64,000 nt of DNA. Origin: Achromobacter denitrificans NBRC 15125 (GTDB lineage Bacteria > Pseudomonadota > Gammaproteobacteria > Burkholderiales > Burkholderiaceae_B). This document shows positions 34,655 to 44,362 of this stretch, in pieces; within the stretch, counting starts at the first letter, position 1, and the number at the start of each line of letters is the position of its first letter. The translations under genes were made by a program, and so were the position numbers. The notes beneath the pieces were generated by a model. The model searched no databases and was not told the origin of the DNA. It saw nothing but the letters and a program-made list of their open reading frames with translations. The stretch is from positions 1 to 64,000 of the forward strand of contig NZ_BCTQ01000031.1 in the NCBI RefSeq assembly GCF_001571365.1, in the 5' to 3' direction.

Positions 34655-35473
34655 TTAGGCGGTAAAGGTCTGCCAGGCCTTGAACAACATGTAGCCGGCC
34701 AGTGCGAACAGCAGGCAGGCGAACACGCGCTTCAGGGTCTGCACGGGCAGCTTGTGCGCCATGCGCGCGCCCAGCGGCGCCGTCAGCACGCTGGTGCACA
34801 CCAGCGCCAGCAGCGCGGGCCAGTAGATGTAGCCCAGCATTCCGGGACGCGATTCGCCCGAGTTCAGGCCCGACACGACGTAGCCCACGCTGTTGGCCAG
34901 CGCGATGGGAAAGCCCAGCGCCGCCGACGTGGAGACGGCGTTGTGCAGGGCCACGTTGCACCAGACCATGAACGGCACCGACAGGAAACCGCCCCCCGCG
35001 CCCACCAGACCGGACAGGAAGCCGATGCCGGCCCCGGCCGCGCTGGTGCCCACCACGCCGGGCATCTGGCGGCTGGGCTTGGGTTTCTTGTTGCGCAGCA
35101 TGCTCCAGCCGGAATAGCCGACGAACAGGGCGAAGAACAGCGACAGCCACAGCGTGCTGAGCGCGGCGAACACGGCGCCGCCGGAGAACAGGCCGCCGAT
35201 GATGATGCCGGGCGCCATCGCCCAGACGATGTTCCACTTGATCGTGCCGCGTTGTTGATGGGCCCGGACGCTGGAAATGGACGTGAACAGAATCGAGGTC
35301 ATCGACGTGGCGATGGCCGCGTGCACCACCAGGTCGGCGGGCATGCCCTGCCAGGCGAACAGCATCGTCAGGAACGGCACCAGCAGCATGCCGCCGCCTA
35401 TGCCCAGCAGGCCTGCCGCAAAGCCGACCACGCCGCCCAGCACCAGCAGGCTAATCAACATCGATACATCCAC
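34655..35473 (-). CDS. TauE/SafE (TSUP) family permease
   Basis: A 272-residue membrane protein with eight hydrophobic segments in two halves. Each half shows the TSUP motif: GFAAGLLGIGGGMLLVPFL (about 15-35) and GFLSGLVGAGGGFLSVPFM (about 150-168). Members carry sulfite, sulfoacetate or related organosulfur anions; the cargo here is unknown. It is preceded by mnmA on the same strand, with a terminator-like hairpin between. Confidence 0.9.
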   Translation of the reverse strand: MDVSMLISLLVLGGVVGFAAGLLGIGGGMLLVPFLTMLFAWQGMPADLVVHAAIATSMTSILFTSISSVRAHQQRGTIKWNIVWAMAPGIIIGGLFSGGAVFAALSTLWLSLFFALFVGYSGWSMLRNKKPKPSRQMPGVVGTSAAGAGIGFLSGLVGAGGGFLSVPFMVWCNVALHNAVSTSAALGFPIALANSVGYVVSGLNSGESRPGMLGYIYWPALLALVCTSVLTAPLGARMAHKLPVQTLKRVFACLLFALAGYMLFKAWQTFTA

Positions 35474-35505
35474 AACGGTCTCCCTATTTCTTCTTGGTCA
35501 TGAAC

Positions 35506-35537
35506 AAGGCCCCTGAGGCAACGCCCCAGGGGCCTTT
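35506..35537. terminator. Terminator-like hairpin after mnmA
   Basis: AAGGCCCCTG / CAGGGGCCTTT with a loop of about 11 bases, between mnmA and the TauE gene. The T-run is short on the minus strand. Confidence 0.65.
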
Positions 35538-35589
35538 GGAAAAGGTCTGCGCCCGGCCGGGCGCATTCCGGCGAGGGCCGGCGCATCGC

Positions 35590-36705
35590 CTACACGATGA
35601 TGCCGCCCCCCAAGCAAACTTCGCCATCGTAAAGCACGGCGGACTGTCCGGGCGTCACCGCCCATTGCGGCTCGGTGAAATCCAGCGCGAACTCGGCCTG
35701 CGTGGCGCCATCGAGACGGCATGCCGCATCGGCCTGCCGGTAGCGCGTCTTGGCGCCATAGGCGCCGGCGGCCGGCGGACGGCCCGCGATCCAGCTGGCG
35801 TCCTGAGCCCGCAATTCGCCCGAGAGCAGCCAGGGATGGTCGTGCCCTTGCACCACGTACAGCACGTTGCGCTCCAGGTCCTTGCGGGCCACGTACCAGG
35901 CCTCGGCCGTGCCGTCCTCGCGCTGCCGCCCCTTCACGCCGCCCACGCCCAGGCCCTTGCGCTGGCCCAGCGTGTAGAACGACAAGCCCTCGTGGCGCCC
36001 CACCGTCATGCCTTCGGGCGTCATGATGGGGCCGGGCTCGGTCGGCAGGTAGCGGTTCAGGAATTCCCGGAACGGCCGCTCACCGATGAAGCAGATCCCG
36101 GTGGAATCCTTCTTGGCGGCATTGTGCAGGCCGATTTCGTGCGCGATGCGCCGCACTTCCGTCTTGTGGATCTCGCCCAGCGGGAACAGCGTGCGCGACA
36201 GCTGCGCCTGGTTCAGCCGGTGCAGGAAGTAGCTTTGGTCCTTGGACGCATCCAGCGCCTTGAGCAGCTGGAACTCCGTGCCGCCGCCCTCGGCCGGCAC
36301 TTCGCGCACCCGCGCGTAGTGGCCGGTGGCGATGCGCTCGGCGCCCAGCGCCATGGCGTGATCCAGAAACGCCTTGAACTTGATCTCGGCGTTGCACAGC
36401 ACGTCGGGATTGGGCGTGCGCCCCGCGGAATACTCGCGCAGGAATTCCGCGAACACGCGGTCCTTGTATTCGGCGGCGAAATTGACGAACTCGAAGTCGA
36501 CGCCGACGAGGTCGGCGACGCTGGCCGCGTCGAGGAGGTCCTGGCGGGTGGAGCAGTATTCGGAATCGTCGTCGTCTTCCCAGTTCTTCATGAACAGGCC
36601 GATGACTTCATAGCCTTGCTGCTTGAGCAGCCAGGCGGTGACCGAAGAATCGACCCCGCCGGACATGCCCACGACAACGCGGCCCTTATTGGATTTTTGA
36701 CTCAT
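35590..36705 (-). CDS. mnmA: tRNA-specific 2-thiouridylase MnmA
   Basis: A 371-residue enzyme that makes the 2-thio group of s2U34 in tRNA-Lys, -Glu and -Gln. The PP-loop is [13 protein letters not shown] at residues 15-27. The two catalytic cysteines are in [12 protein letters not shown] and [12 protein letters not shown], followed by the C-terminal beta-barrel domain ending in LGGGIIV. Length is standard. The LysR gene ends 7 bp upstream on the same strand, so mnmA may be read from that gene's promoter. Confidence 0.96.
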   Translation of the reverse strand: MSQKSNKGRVVVGMSGGVDSSVTAWLLKQQGYEVIGLFMKNWEDDDDSEYCSTRQDLLDAASVADLVGVDFEFVNFAAEYKDRVFAEFLREYSAGRTPNPDVLCNAEIKFKAFLDHAMALGAERIATGHYARVREVPAEGGGTEFQLLKALDASKDQSYFLHRLNQAQLSRTLFPLGEIHKTEVRRIAHEIGLHNAAKKDSTGICFIGERPFREFLNRYLPTEPGPIMTPEGMTVGRHEGLSFYTLGQRKGLGVGGVKGRQREDGTAEAWYVARKDLERNVLYVVQGHDHPWLLSGELRAQDASWIAGRPPAAGAYGAKTRYRQADAACRLDGATQAEFALDFTEPQWAVTPGQSAVLYDGEVCLGGGIIV

Positions 36706-36712
36706 GATGACG

Positions 36713-37639
36713 CTATTTTAGATCGGACCGGGCTTCTTCCTGCGGCTGCGGCTCGGCCGCGCGCGATACTTCCATCAGCCAGGCGCGGAAGGCCTGGAGC
36801 GTGGGCAGGTTGGCCTTCTGCTCGGGATAGCACAGGTAATAGCCCATGCGCGCGCGGATCGGCAGCTGGATGGCGACGGCCAGCTTGCCGTCGCGCAGTT
36901 CGTCCTCGATCAGGCAGCGCGGGATCAAGGCCACGCCGAACCCCGCCGCCGCGGCCTGCGACAGCAGCGCGTACTGGTCGAAGCGGGCGCCTTCCAGGCT
37001 GCGCCGGGTATCGCAGCCGGCCTGCTCGAACCAGTCGCGCCAGCCTTCCAGCGCCGAGGTGTGATGCAGCAGCGGATACGCCAGCAGGTCCGCGGGCGAC
37101 GTACAGCCGCCCGGGATCAGGCGCGGGCTGCACACCGGCAGGATCTCGCGGCCGACGATGTAGTCCGCCCCGCTGCCCGGCCAGATGCCCTCGCCGAACC
37201 GCACGGCGGCGTCCAGTTCGGGGGTGGAGAAATCGTAGCCCTGGCGGTGCGGCAGGAATTCCACGTGGATGTCGGGCCGCAGGCGCATGAAGGCCGTCAG
37301 CCGCGGAATCAGCCAGCGGGCGCCGAACGTGGGCATACAGGTCAGGTTGAGGGTGCCGCCCTGCCCCTGGTGCGCGATCAGCTCCACGGTGGCGGCCTCG
37401 ATCTGGCCCAGGCCGGCCTGGATCTTGGTGAGGTAGCTGCGCCCGGCCTCGGTCAGGACCAGGCCTTGCCTGATCCGCAGGAATAGCTCGATGCCGACGA
37501 ACTCCTCCAAATGTTTCACTTGTTTACTGACCGCGCCCTGCGTCACGCACAGTTCCTGGGCCGCGCGCGTGAAACTGCTGTGCCGGGCGGCCACTTCGAA
37601 CGCCTGGAGGTCCGTTAAAGAGGGACAGAAACGCCGCAT
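36713..37639 (-). CDS. LysR-family transcriptional regulator (GcvA-like)
   Basis: A 308-residue regulator: N-terminal winged helix (about 5-62) with [20 protein letters not shown] and [17 protein letters not shown], then an effector domain (about 95-290). The start MRRFCPSL is chosen; GGGAG lies upstream, and a GTG five codons earlier is possible. It is divergent from a Bug solute-binding protein and an amidohydrolase gene, which it probably controls. A 14-bp palindrome lies in the shared 280-bp gap. Confidence 0.92.
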   Translation of the reverse strand: MRRFCPSLTDLQAFEVAARHSSFTRAAQELCVTQGAVSKQVKHLEEFVGIELFLRIRQGLVLTEAGRSYLTKIQAGLGQIEAATVELIAHQGQGGTLNLTCMPTFGARWLIPRLTAFMRLRPDIHVEFLPHRQGYDFSTPELDAAVRFGEGIWPGSGADYIVGREILPVCSPRLIPGGCTSPADLLAYPLLHHTSALEGWRDWFEQAGCDTRRSLEGARFDQYALLSQAAAAGFGVALIPRCLIEDELRDGKLAVAIQLPIRARMGYYLCYPEQKANLPTLQAFRAWLMEVSRAAEPQPQEEARSDLK

Positions 37640-37831
37640 AAATATCGCTCCCACGGCTGGCGTGGGCTCCTTGCCCGCAAGAGGGCCGTGTATGCCGGGG
37701 CGGCCCGGACAGGCGGGTTGCGCACCCCGTCGCGCACACAGATTGTTTCAGGTTGCGGGGCAAAAACAGCGGCGCGAAAGGCCGCCGCCAAAAGAGGCAT
37801 GAAAAAAAGTCATAGCTTACGGAGAAAGTTT

Positions 37832-37845
37832 CGTTTGCGCAAACG
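37832..37845. promoter_or_regulatory. Candidate operator: 14-bp palindrome in the lysR-bug gap
   Basis: CGTTTGCGCAAACG is a perfect palindrome 74 bp before the Bug gene ATG and about 190 bp from the lysR start. A binding site for the adjacent LysR protein is inferred from position. Confidence 0.5.
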
Positions 37846-37918
37846 GGGCCGCCAGGAAAGAATCGTTGCGTTTGCGTCTGCCTTTGCGCATCCGCTTTCC
37901 AATTCATTAGGGGAATCC

Positions 37919-38908
37919 ATGCAACGCCGTAAAGTTGTCCTGGGCCTGTGCGTCGCCGCCGCGACCCTGGCCTCGCCGCTCACCTCGGGCATCGCGCACG
38001 CCGAAGACGCGTACCCGTCCAAGCCCATCCGCCTGATCGTTCCCTTCCCGCCCGGAGGCACCACCGACATCGTCGGCCGCCTGTTCGCCGACAAGCTGGG
38101 CAAGGAACTGGGCCAGACCGTCGTGGTGGAAAACCGCGGCGGCGCCGGCGGTTCGATCGGCAGCGCCTTCGTTGCCAGCAGCGCGCCGGACGGCTATGTC
38201 CTGGGCATCGCCACCGTCAGCACGCACGGCATCAACCCGGCCATCTACCCGAACCTGCCGTTCGATGGCGAGAAGGACTTCACGCCCATCTCGAACCTGG
38301 CCGCCGTGCCGAACATCATGACCATCAACCCGAAGGTCCAGGCCAAGAACATCGCCGACTTCATCAAGCTGGCCAAGAGCGAGCCGGGCAAGCTGACGTA
38401 CGCGTCCGCCGGCAACGGCTCGGTCTCGCACATGATGGGCGAACTGTTCAAGATGGCCTCGGGCACCAACCTGATGCACGTTCCGTACCGCGGCGTGGGC
38501 CCGGCGCTGAACGACGCGCTGGCCGGCCAGGTCGACGTCATGTACGACAACCTGCCCTCCACGCTGCCGCACGTGCAGTCCGGCCGCTTGATCGCCATGG
38601 CCGTCGCCTCGCCCAAGCGCGTCGCGTCCCTGCCCGACGTCCCGACCTTCGCCGAAGCCGGCCTGCCCGCGGTCAACGACGCGTCGTGGTTCGGCCTGGT
38701 CGCCCCGGCCAAGCTGCCCGCGCCGATCCTGGCCAAGCTGAACGCCGCCGTCCAGAAGGTCAGCGCCGAAGCCGACGTCAAGGCCCGCCTGGAAGCGCTG
38801 GGCGCCTCGCCCGCCGCCAACACCTCGGCCGAATTCGGCGCGCAGATCGCCGCTGAAATCGCCAAGAACAAGCGCATCGCCAAAGAAGCCAACGTGAAGA
38901 TCGACTGA
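37919..38908 (+). CDS. Bug-family tripartite tricarboxylate transporter solute-binding protein
   Basis: A 329-residue periplasmic binding protein of the TctC/Bug family, strongly expanded in Bordetella. A Sec signal peptide (about 1-27, cleaved after GIAHA) precedes AYPSKPIRLIVPFPPGGTTDIVGR, then VENRGGAGGSIGS and YASAGNGSVSHMMGELF, all hallmark segments. TctA/TctB membrane subunits are not encoded nearby, as is common for orphan Bug proteins. GGGGAA precedes the ATG. It is followed 67 bp later by an N-formylglutamate amidohydrolase, suggesting an amino-acid-derived ligand. Confidence 0.93.
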   Translation: MQRRKVVLGLCVAAATLASPLTSGIAHAEDAYPSKPIRLIVPFPPGGTTDIVGRLFADKLGKELGQTVVVENRGGAGGSIGSAFVASSAPDGYVLGIATVSTHGINPAIYPNLPFDGEKDFTPISNLAAVPNIMTINPKVQAKNIADFIKLAKSEPGKLTYASAGNGSVSHMMGELFKMASGTNLMHVPYRGVGPALNDALAGQVDVMYDNLPSTLPHVQSGRLIAMAVASPKRVASLPDVPTFAEAGLPAVNDASWFGLVAPAKLPAPILAKLNAAVQKVSAEADVKARLEALGASPAANTSAEFGAQIAAEIAKNKRIAKEANVKID

Positions 38909-38917
38909 TCGATCTTC

Positions 38918-38948
38918 GATCCCCGCCGCCCGCCGGGGCGCGGGGATC
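38918..38948. other. Stem-loop between the Bug gene and the amidohydrolase gene
   Basis: GATCCCCGC ... GCGGGGATC forms a strong stem without a T-run. It could reduce read-through or protect the upstream mRNA end. Confidence 0.5.
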
Positions 38949-38975
38949 TCCGATTCACGAACGCAACACCCCCTT

Positions 38976-39851
38976 ATGCGAATTACCCAACCCCTGTCTT
39001 ACCGGCTCGACCTTCCGCAGCAATATCCCGATTCGGAACCCTCGGCCCCGCTCGTGCTGGACTCCCCGCACAGCGGCACCGCCTACCCTCCCGATTTCGC
39101 GGCCGCGGTGGACTTTGGCGCATTGCGCACTGCCGAGGACACCTGGGTTGACGACCTCTGGGGCGACGCCATCGAAATGGGCGTCCCCATGATCGCCGCC
39201 GCCTTCCCGCGCGCCTACATCGATGCCAACCGCGCGCCCGACGAGATCGACGAGCTGCTGCTGGACCAGCCCTGGCCCGACGCGCTCAACGCCTCGCCCA
39301 AGGTCAAGCTGGGCAAGGGCCTGATCTGGCGCATGCTCGACGACGGCACGCCGCTGTACAACCGCAAGCTGACGGTCGACGAAGTCCGCCATCGCATCGA
39401 CGCCTGCTGGAAGCCCTACCACGCCGCCCTGGGCCGCGTGCTCGACGACGCCCACCGCAAGTTCGGCAAGGTCTGGCACATCAACTGCCACTCCATGCCC
39501 AGCGTCGCCGGCGCCTTCGCCACCGACCGCCCCGGCCTGGTCCACCCCGATTTCGTGCTGGGCGACCGCGACGGCAGCACCAGCGACCCGGCCTTCCGCG
39601 AATTCATCGCCGCCTGGCTGCGCGAACGCGGCTACGACGTCACCGTGAACGACCCCTACAAGGGCGTGGAACTGGTGCGCGCCTTCGGCCGCCCCCAGGA
39701 AGGCCGCCACAGCCTGCAGATCGAAATCAACCGCAAGCTCTACATGGACGAGGTCTCCCTGCGCCCGTCCGAGAACTACGGCCGCCTGAAAGCCGACCTG
39801 CGCGACCTCACCGCCGCGCTGATCACCTGGACTCGCGCGCAAACGGCTTGA
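38976..39851 (+). CDS. N-formylglutamate amidohydrolase family protein
   Basis: A 291-residue FGase-family zinc amidohydrolase. Recognisable are VLDSPHSGTAYPPDF (metal-binding His), AFPRAYIDANRAPDEID, WHINCHSMPS and LQIEINRKLYMDE. The family hydrolyses N-formyl-L-glutamate in histidine breakdown (HutG type), but no other hut gene is nearby, so another N-acyl amino acid may be the substrate. Linkage to the Bug protein suggests uptake and hydrolysis of such a compound. Confidence 0.88.
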   Translation: MRITQPLSYRLDLPQQYPDSEPSAPLVLDSPHSGTAYPPDFAAAVDFGALRTAEDTWVDDLWGDAIEMGVPMIAAAFPRAYIDANRAPDEIDELLLDQPWPDALNASPKVKLGKGLIWRMLDDGTPLYNRKLTVDEVRHRIDACWKPYHAALGRVLDDAHRKFGKVWHINCHSMPSVAGAFATDRPGLVHPDFVLGDRDGSTSDPAFREFIAAWLRERGYDVTVNDPYKGVELVRAFGRPQEGRHSLQIEINRKLYMDEVSLRPSENYGRLKADLRDLTAALITWTRAQTA

Positions 39852-39925
39852 CGCCGGACGTTTGCGCGCAGTGCCGGCCAGCGGCGTGGTAAGCCTGGCC
39901 GGAATAGTGGGCTGAAAAGCCCCAG

Positions 39926-39953
39926 CCCCATGGTTCGCCATGGGGTTTTTTTT
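39926..39953 (+). terminator. Terminator after the amidohydrolase gene
   Basis: CCCCATGG-TTCG-CCATGGGG followed by T8: a textbook rho-independent terminator. Confidence 0.93.
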
Positions 39954-40024
39954 GGGCCGCCCCAAGGCGGGCCAGCCCCCTTGGGGGGCAGCGAGCGAGT
40001 GAAGCGAGCGCGGCGTGGGGCCCA
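39954..40024. repeat. Dispersed intergenic repeat (type A), copy 1
   Basis: GGGCCGCCCCAAGGCGGGCC, AGCCCCCTTGGGGGGC, then AGCGAGCGAGTGAAGCGAGC and GCGGCGTGGGGCC. Three hairpin modules occur in fixed order, and the same order recurs at 40062-40130 and 50090-50160. Confidence 0.85.
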
Positions 40025-40061
40025 CAACACCAACCTCCGCAAGAACAGCCGGCCCGCCGCC

Positions 40062-40130
40062 GGGCCGCCCCAAGGCGGGCCAGCCCCCTTGGGGGGCAGC
40101 AAGCGAGCGAAGCGAGTGCGGCGTGGGGGC
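40062..40130. repeat. Dispersed intergenic repeat (type A), copy 2
   Basis: Same orientation as copy 1, 37 bp after it, with a few changes in the GAGCGA/AGCGAG module. The two together fill most of the space before pntAA. Confidence 0.85.
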
Positions 40131-40176
40131 ATATTCCCGTGTATAACTACGGCGAACCTTCTGAGGAGAGGCGTAG

Positions 40177-41295
40177 ATGCACATCGGGATACCAAAAGAA
40201 ACCCGAGACGGGGAAACCCGTGTCGCAGCAACACCGGAGACCGTCAAGAAGTACGTAGGCGGCAAACACACCGTCGTCGTGGAGCGCGGGGCCGGCGCTG
40301 CCGCCCGCTATCTCGACGACGCCTATGAGGCCGCGGGCGCCACGCTCGGCACCGCCCAGGATGCCCTGGGCGCCGAACTGGTCATGAAGGTTCGCGCGCC
40401 GGATTCCACCGAATTGGCCCACATGAAGCCGGGCGCCGTCGTCGTCGGCATGCTCGATCCCTTCGACGCCGAAGGCCTCGCGCAGATGGCGAACGCCGGA
40501 TTGGTCGGATTCGCGCTTGAGGCCGCGCCCCGCATCACGCGGGCCCAAAGCCTGGACGTGCTGTCCTCGCAGGCCAACCTCGCCGGCTACAAGGCCGTGC
40601 TGCTGGCCGCGCACCACTACGGCCGCCTGATCCCCATGATGATGACCGCCGCGGGCACGCTGAAGGCCGCCCGCGCCGTCGTGCTCGGCACCGGCGTCGC
40701 CGGCCTGCAGGCCATCGCCACGGCCAAGCGGCTGGGCGCGGTGGTGGAGGCCTCCGACGTGCGCCCGGCCGCGCGCGAGCAGGTGGAGTCCCTGGGCGCG
40801 AAGTTCATCGACGTGCCCTTCGAGACCGACGAAGAGCGCGAGATCGCGCAAGGCACCGGCGGCTATGCCCGCCCCATGCCGCCCGCGTGGATGGCGCGGC
40901 AGGCCGCGCTGGTTTCCGAACGCTGCAAGCAGGCGGACATCGTCGTCACGACGGCGCTGATCCCCGGCCGCCCCGCGCCCACGCTGGTTTCCGAGGAAAC
41001 CGTCGCCGCCATGAAACCCGGCTCGGTGCTGGTGGACCTGGCCGTCGAACGCGGCGGCAACTGCCCGCTGTCCGAGAAAGGCAAGGTGGTGGAAAAGCAT
41101 GGCGTGACGCTGATCGGGCTGACCAACCTGCCCGGCCTGGTCGCGACCGACGCCTCGGCGCTGTATGCCCGCAACATCCTGGATTTCCTGAAGCTCATCA
41201 TCAATGCCGACGGCGCGCTGGCGATCCAGCGCGACGACGAAATCGTGGCGGCCTGCCTGGTGTGCGAAGGCGGCAACGTGACGCGGAGAACCTGA
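40177..41295 (+). CDS. pntAA: Proton-translocating NAD(P)+ transhydrogenase subunit alpha part 1
   Basis: A 372-residue NAD(H)-binding domain I subunit of the membrane transhydrogenase that couples proton flow to NADPH formation. It has [20 protein letters not shown] at the start, [20 protein letters not shown], the Rossmann motif [27 protein letters not shown], and the hinge [28 protein letters not shown] precedes the ATG. This is the split form in which the alpha subunit is two polypeptides. Confidence 0.96.
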   Translation: MHIGIPKETRDGETRVAATPETVKKYVGGKHTVVVERGAGAAARYLDDAYEAAGATLGTAQDALGAELVMKVRAPDSTELAHMKPGAVVVGMLDPFDAEGLAQMANAGLVGFALEAAPRITRAQSLDVLSSQANLAGYKAVLLAAHHYGRLIPMMMTAAGTLKAARAVVLGTGVAGLQAIATAKRLGAVVEASDVRPAAREQVESLGAKFIDVPFETDEEREIAQGTGGYARPMPPAWMARQAALVSERCKQADIVVTTALIPGRPAPTLVSEETVAAMKPGSVLVDLAVERGGNCPLSEKGKVVEKHGVTLIGLTNLPGLVATDASALYARNILDFLKLIINADGALAIQRDDEIVAACLVCEGGNVTRRT

Positions 41296-41297
41296 AC

Positions 41298-41615
41298 ATG
41301 GAAGCGATCAACCCCACCCTGATGAACCTCATCATCTTCGTGCTCGCCGTCTATGTCGGCTATCACGTCGTGTGGAACGTCACCCCTGCCCTGCATACGC
41401 CGCTGATGGCCGTCACCAACGCCATTTCCGCCATCATCATCGTGGGCGCCATGCTGGCCGCCGCGCTGACCGAGGGCGGACTCGCGCGCGGCATGGGCGT
41501 GTTCGCCGTGGCGCTGGCCGCGGTCAACGTGTTCGGCGGGTTCCTCGTCACGCGGCGCATGCTCGAAATGTTCAAGAAGAAGGACAAAAAGCCGGGCAAG
41601 GAGGGCGCGCAATGA
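41298..41615 (+). CDS. pntAB: NAD(P)+ transhydrogenase subunit alpha part 2
   Basis: A 105-residue membrane protein with about three helices ([51 protein letters not shown]) and a basic tail, matching the membrane part of PntA. It starts 2 bp after pntAA ends and its stop overlaps the pntB start (AATGA), so the three genes form one translationally coupled unit. Confidence 0.95.
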   Translation: MEAINPTLMNLIIFVLAVYVGYHVVWNVTPALHTPLMAVTNAISAIIIVGAMLAAALTEGGLARGMGVFAVALAAVNVFGGFLVTRRMLEMFKKKDKKPGKEGAQ

Positions 41616-43051
41616 TCTCGCTGAACCTCGTCACGCTGCTGTACCTCGTCGCCTCGGTCTGCTTCATCCAGGCGCTCAAGGGCCTGTCGCATCCCACCAC
41701 CTCGCGCCTGGGCAACCTGTTCGGCATGACCGGCATGGCCATCGCCGTGCTGACCACGGCCGCGCTGATCGTCGGCCTGGCCCGCGACGGCGCCGCCACC
41801 ATCGGGCTGGGCTGGGTGGTGCTGGGCCTGCTGGTGGGCGGCTCCATCGGCACGCTGATGGCCAAGCGCGTCGAAATGACGAAGATGCCCGAACTGGTCG
41901 CTTTCATGCACAGCATGATCGGCCTGGCCGCGGTGGCCATCGCCGTGGCGGTCGTGGCGGAACCGCATGCCTTCGGCGTCGCGCCGGCCGGCATGCCGAT
42001 TCCCACCGGCAACCGCTTCGAACTCTTCATCGGCACCTTCGTGGGGGCCATCACCTTCTCGGGCTCGGTGATCGCGTTCGGCAAGCTGTCGGGCAAGTAC
42101 AAGTTCCGGCTGTTCCAGGGCGCCCCGGTGGTGTTCACCGGCCAGCACATGCTGAACCTCGCGCTGGCGCTGCTGATGCTCGCCTGCGGCATCTGGTTCA
42201 TGCTCACCCAGGAATGGACGCCTTTCGTGATCATGACCCTCATCGCCTTCGTGCTGGGCGTGCTGATCATCATCCCGATCGGCGGAGCCGACATGCCGGT
42301 GGTCGTGTCCATGCTGAACAGCTATTCCGGGTGGGCCGCGGCCGGCATCGGCTTCTCGCTCAACAACCCGATGCTGATCATCGCGGGCTCGCTGGTGGGC
42401 TCCTCGGGCGCCATCCTCTCCTACATCATGTGCAAGGCGATGAACCGCTCGTTCTTCAACGTGATCCTGGGCGGCTTCGGCGGCCAGGCAGGCGGTGCCG
42501 CGGCGGCGGGCAGCGCGCAGCAGCGCAGCGTCAAGTCCGGCAGCCCGGACGACGCGGCCTTCCTCATGACCAACGCCGAGAGCGTGACCATCGTGCCCGG
42601 CTACGGCCTGGCCGTGGCGCGCGCGCAGCACGCGCTGAAGGAGCTGGCCGAGAAGCTGACCGAGCGCGGGGTGACGGTGAAGTACGCCATCCACCCGGTC
42701 GCGGGGCGCATGCCGGGCCACATGAACGTGCTGCTGGCCGAGGCCGAGGTGCCGTACGACCAGGTCTTCGAGATGGAGGACATCAACAGCGAGTTCGGCC
42801 AGACCGACGTGGTGCTGGTGCTCGGCGCCAACGACGTGGTCAACCCGGCGGCCAAGAACGACCCGAAGTCGCCGATCGCCGGCATGCCCATCCTCGAAGC
42901 CTACAAGGCGCGCACCGTGATCGTGAACAAGCGGTCGATGGCGTCCGGCTACGCGGGGCTGGACAATGAACTGTTCTATATGGACCGCACCATGATGGTC
43001 TTCGGCGACGCGAAGAAGGTGCTCGAAGACATGGTCAAGGCGGTGGAGTAG
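41612..43051 (+). CDS. pntB: NAD(P)+ transhydrogenase subunit beta
   Basis: 479 residues: about nine membrane helices (1-265) carrying the proton path, then the soluble NADP(H)-binding domain III (about 300-479) with [18 protein letters not shown], the [19 protein letters not shown] loop, [11 protein letters not shown] and [12 protein letters not shown]. These are the NADPH-contacting elements of PntB. Its ATG overlaps the pntAB stop by four bases. Confidence 0.97.
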   Translation: MISLNLVTLLYLVASVCFIQALKGLSHPTTSRLGNLFGMTGMAIAVLTTAALIVGLARDGAATIGLGWVVLGLLVGGSIGTLMAKRVEMTKMPELVAFMHSMIGLAAVAIAVAVVAEPHAFGVAPAGMPIPTGNRFELFIGTFVGAITFSGSVIAFGKLSGKYKFRLFQGAPVVFTGQHMLNLALALLMLACGIWFMLTQEWTPFVIMTLIAFVLGVLIIIPIGGADMPVVVSMLNSYSGWAAAGIGFSLNNPMLIIAGSLVGSSGAILSYIMCKAMNRSFFNVILGGFGGQAGGAAAAGSAQQRSVKSGSPDDAAFLMTNAESVTIVPGYGLAVARAQHALKELAEKLTERGVTVKYAIHPVAGRMPGHMNVLLAEAEVPYDQVFEMEDINSEFGQTDVVLVLGANDVVNPAAKNDPKSPIAGMPILEAYKARTVIVNKRSMASGYAGLDNELFYMDRTMMVFGDAKKVLEDMVKAVE

Positions 43052-43058
43052 ACCGGCG

Positions 43059-43085
43059 GGCGCCTGCCCCGCCGGGGCGGGCGCC
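43059..43085. terminator. Hairpin between pntB and glcF
   Basis: GGCGCCTGCCCC-GCC-GGGGCGGGCGCC followed by GTTTCCCC: a very GC-rich stem between convergent genes, probably ending both transcripts. The T-run is weak. Confidence 0.6.
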
Positions 43086-43114
43086 GTTTCCCCCCGGGGC
43101 CGCGTTCGCCGGCC

Positions 43115-44356
43115 TCAGCCTTGCTTGCCCGCCTGACGGCGCAGCTGCTCGTCCACCACCTCGACCCAATGCCTCACGGGCGTATCGGTGCCGCTTTGCA
43201 GGTGGCCGATGCAGCCGATGTTGGCCGACAGGATCACGTCCGGCCCGCCAGCCGCGATGGCGCCCAGCTTGCGGTCCCGCAGTTGCAGCGCGATCTCGGG
43301 ATTCAGCACCGAGTAGGCGCCCGCCGAGCCGCAGCACAGGTGTTTGTCGGCGAAGGGCTGCAATTCGAAGCCCAGGTCCGCGAGCAGTTGCTCGGACAAG
43401 GGGCGCAGGCCCTGCCAGTGCTGCAGCGTGCAAGGCGGATGGAACGCCGCCCGGGTGCCCGCGGGCAGACGCGAGCGCAGCCGCTGGGCGTATGGCGCGA
43501 CGATCTCGGCCACGTCCTTGACCAGCGCCACCACGTCCGCGGCCTTCTGCGCGTAGGCGGGGTCATGCCGCAAGTGATGGGCGTATTCCTTCACCATCGC
43601 GCCGCAACCCGACGCGTTCATGACGATGGCCTCGATCTTGCCGTCCTGCACCAGTGGCCACCAGGCGTCGATGTTGGCGCGCATTTGCGCCAGCGCGGCG
43701 TCCTGCGCATCCAGATGGAAGCTGACCGCGCCGCAGCAGCCGGCCCCCGGCGCGATGCGCGCGCCGATGCCGATCGCGTCCAGCACGCGGATGGTGGCGG
43801 CGTCGATGGTCGGCATCATGGCGGGCTGCACGCAGCCGGCCAGCATCAATACCTGGCGAGCATGCCCGCCGACGTCCGGCAGCGCGCCCGCGTCACGGCG
43901 CTCGGGCACCTTGCGCCTGACCGATACCGGCAGCAGCCCGCGCACGGCCTGCCCCAGCCGCATCGCGGGCGCGAACAGCGGCGACATCATGGCCTTGCGC
44001 AGCAGCGTGCGCTTCGTTTTCTCGCTCCACGAACGCGGCACGCGCTCATCGACGATCTTGCGGCCGATGTCCACCAGGTGCCCGTACTCGACGCCCGAGG
44101 GGCAGGTGGTTTCGCAATTGCGGCAGGTCAGGCAGCGGTCCAGGTGCAGCTGGGTGGACTGCGTGGGCTCGGCGCCCTCCAGCACCTGCTTGATCAGGTA
44201 GATGCGTCCGCGCGGACTGTCGAGCTCGTCGCCCAGCACCTGATAGGTCGGACAGGTGGCGGTGCAGAAGCCGCAATGCACGCAACGCCGGAGGATGGCG
44301 TCGGCCTCGTTGCCCAGATCGGTATCGCGTGCCCAGGATGCCAGCTTGGTTTGCAT
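43115..44356 (-). CDS. glcF: Glycolate oxidase iron-sulfur subunit GlcF
   Basis: A 413-residue subunit with two [4Fe-4S] motifs, CVHCGFCTATCPTYQ (about 26-40) and CLTCRNCETTCPSGV (about 77-91), then two CCG-type cysteine-rich domains: PGAGCCGAVSFHL and HLCCGSAGAYSVL. It passes electrons from the flavin subunits GlcD/GlcE towards the membrane quinone pool during glycolate oxidation to glyoxylate. It is the last gene of glcDEF; glcG and malate synthase glcB are not adjacent. Confidence 0.95.
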   Translation of the reverse strand: MQTKLASWARDTDLGNEADAILRRCVHCGFCTATCPTYQVLGDELDSPRGRIYLIKQVLEGAEPTQSTQLHLDRCLTCRNCETTCPSGVEYGHLVDIGRKIVDERVPRSWSEKTKRTLLRKAMMSPLFAPAMRLGQAVRGLLPVSVRRKVPERRDAGALPDVGGHARQVLMLAGCVQPAMMPTIDAATIRVLDAIGIGARIAPGAGCCGAVSFHLDAQDAALAQMRANIDAWWPLVQDGKIEAIVMNASGCGAMVKEYAHHLRHDPAYAQKAADVVALVKDVAEIVAPYAQRLRSRLPAGTRAAFHPPCTLQHWQGLRPLSEQLLADLGFELQPFADKHLCCGSAGAYSVLNPEIALQLRDRKLGAIAAGGPDVILSANIGCIGHLQSGTDTPVRHWVEVVDEQLRRQAGKQG

Positions 44357-44362
44357 GATGCC

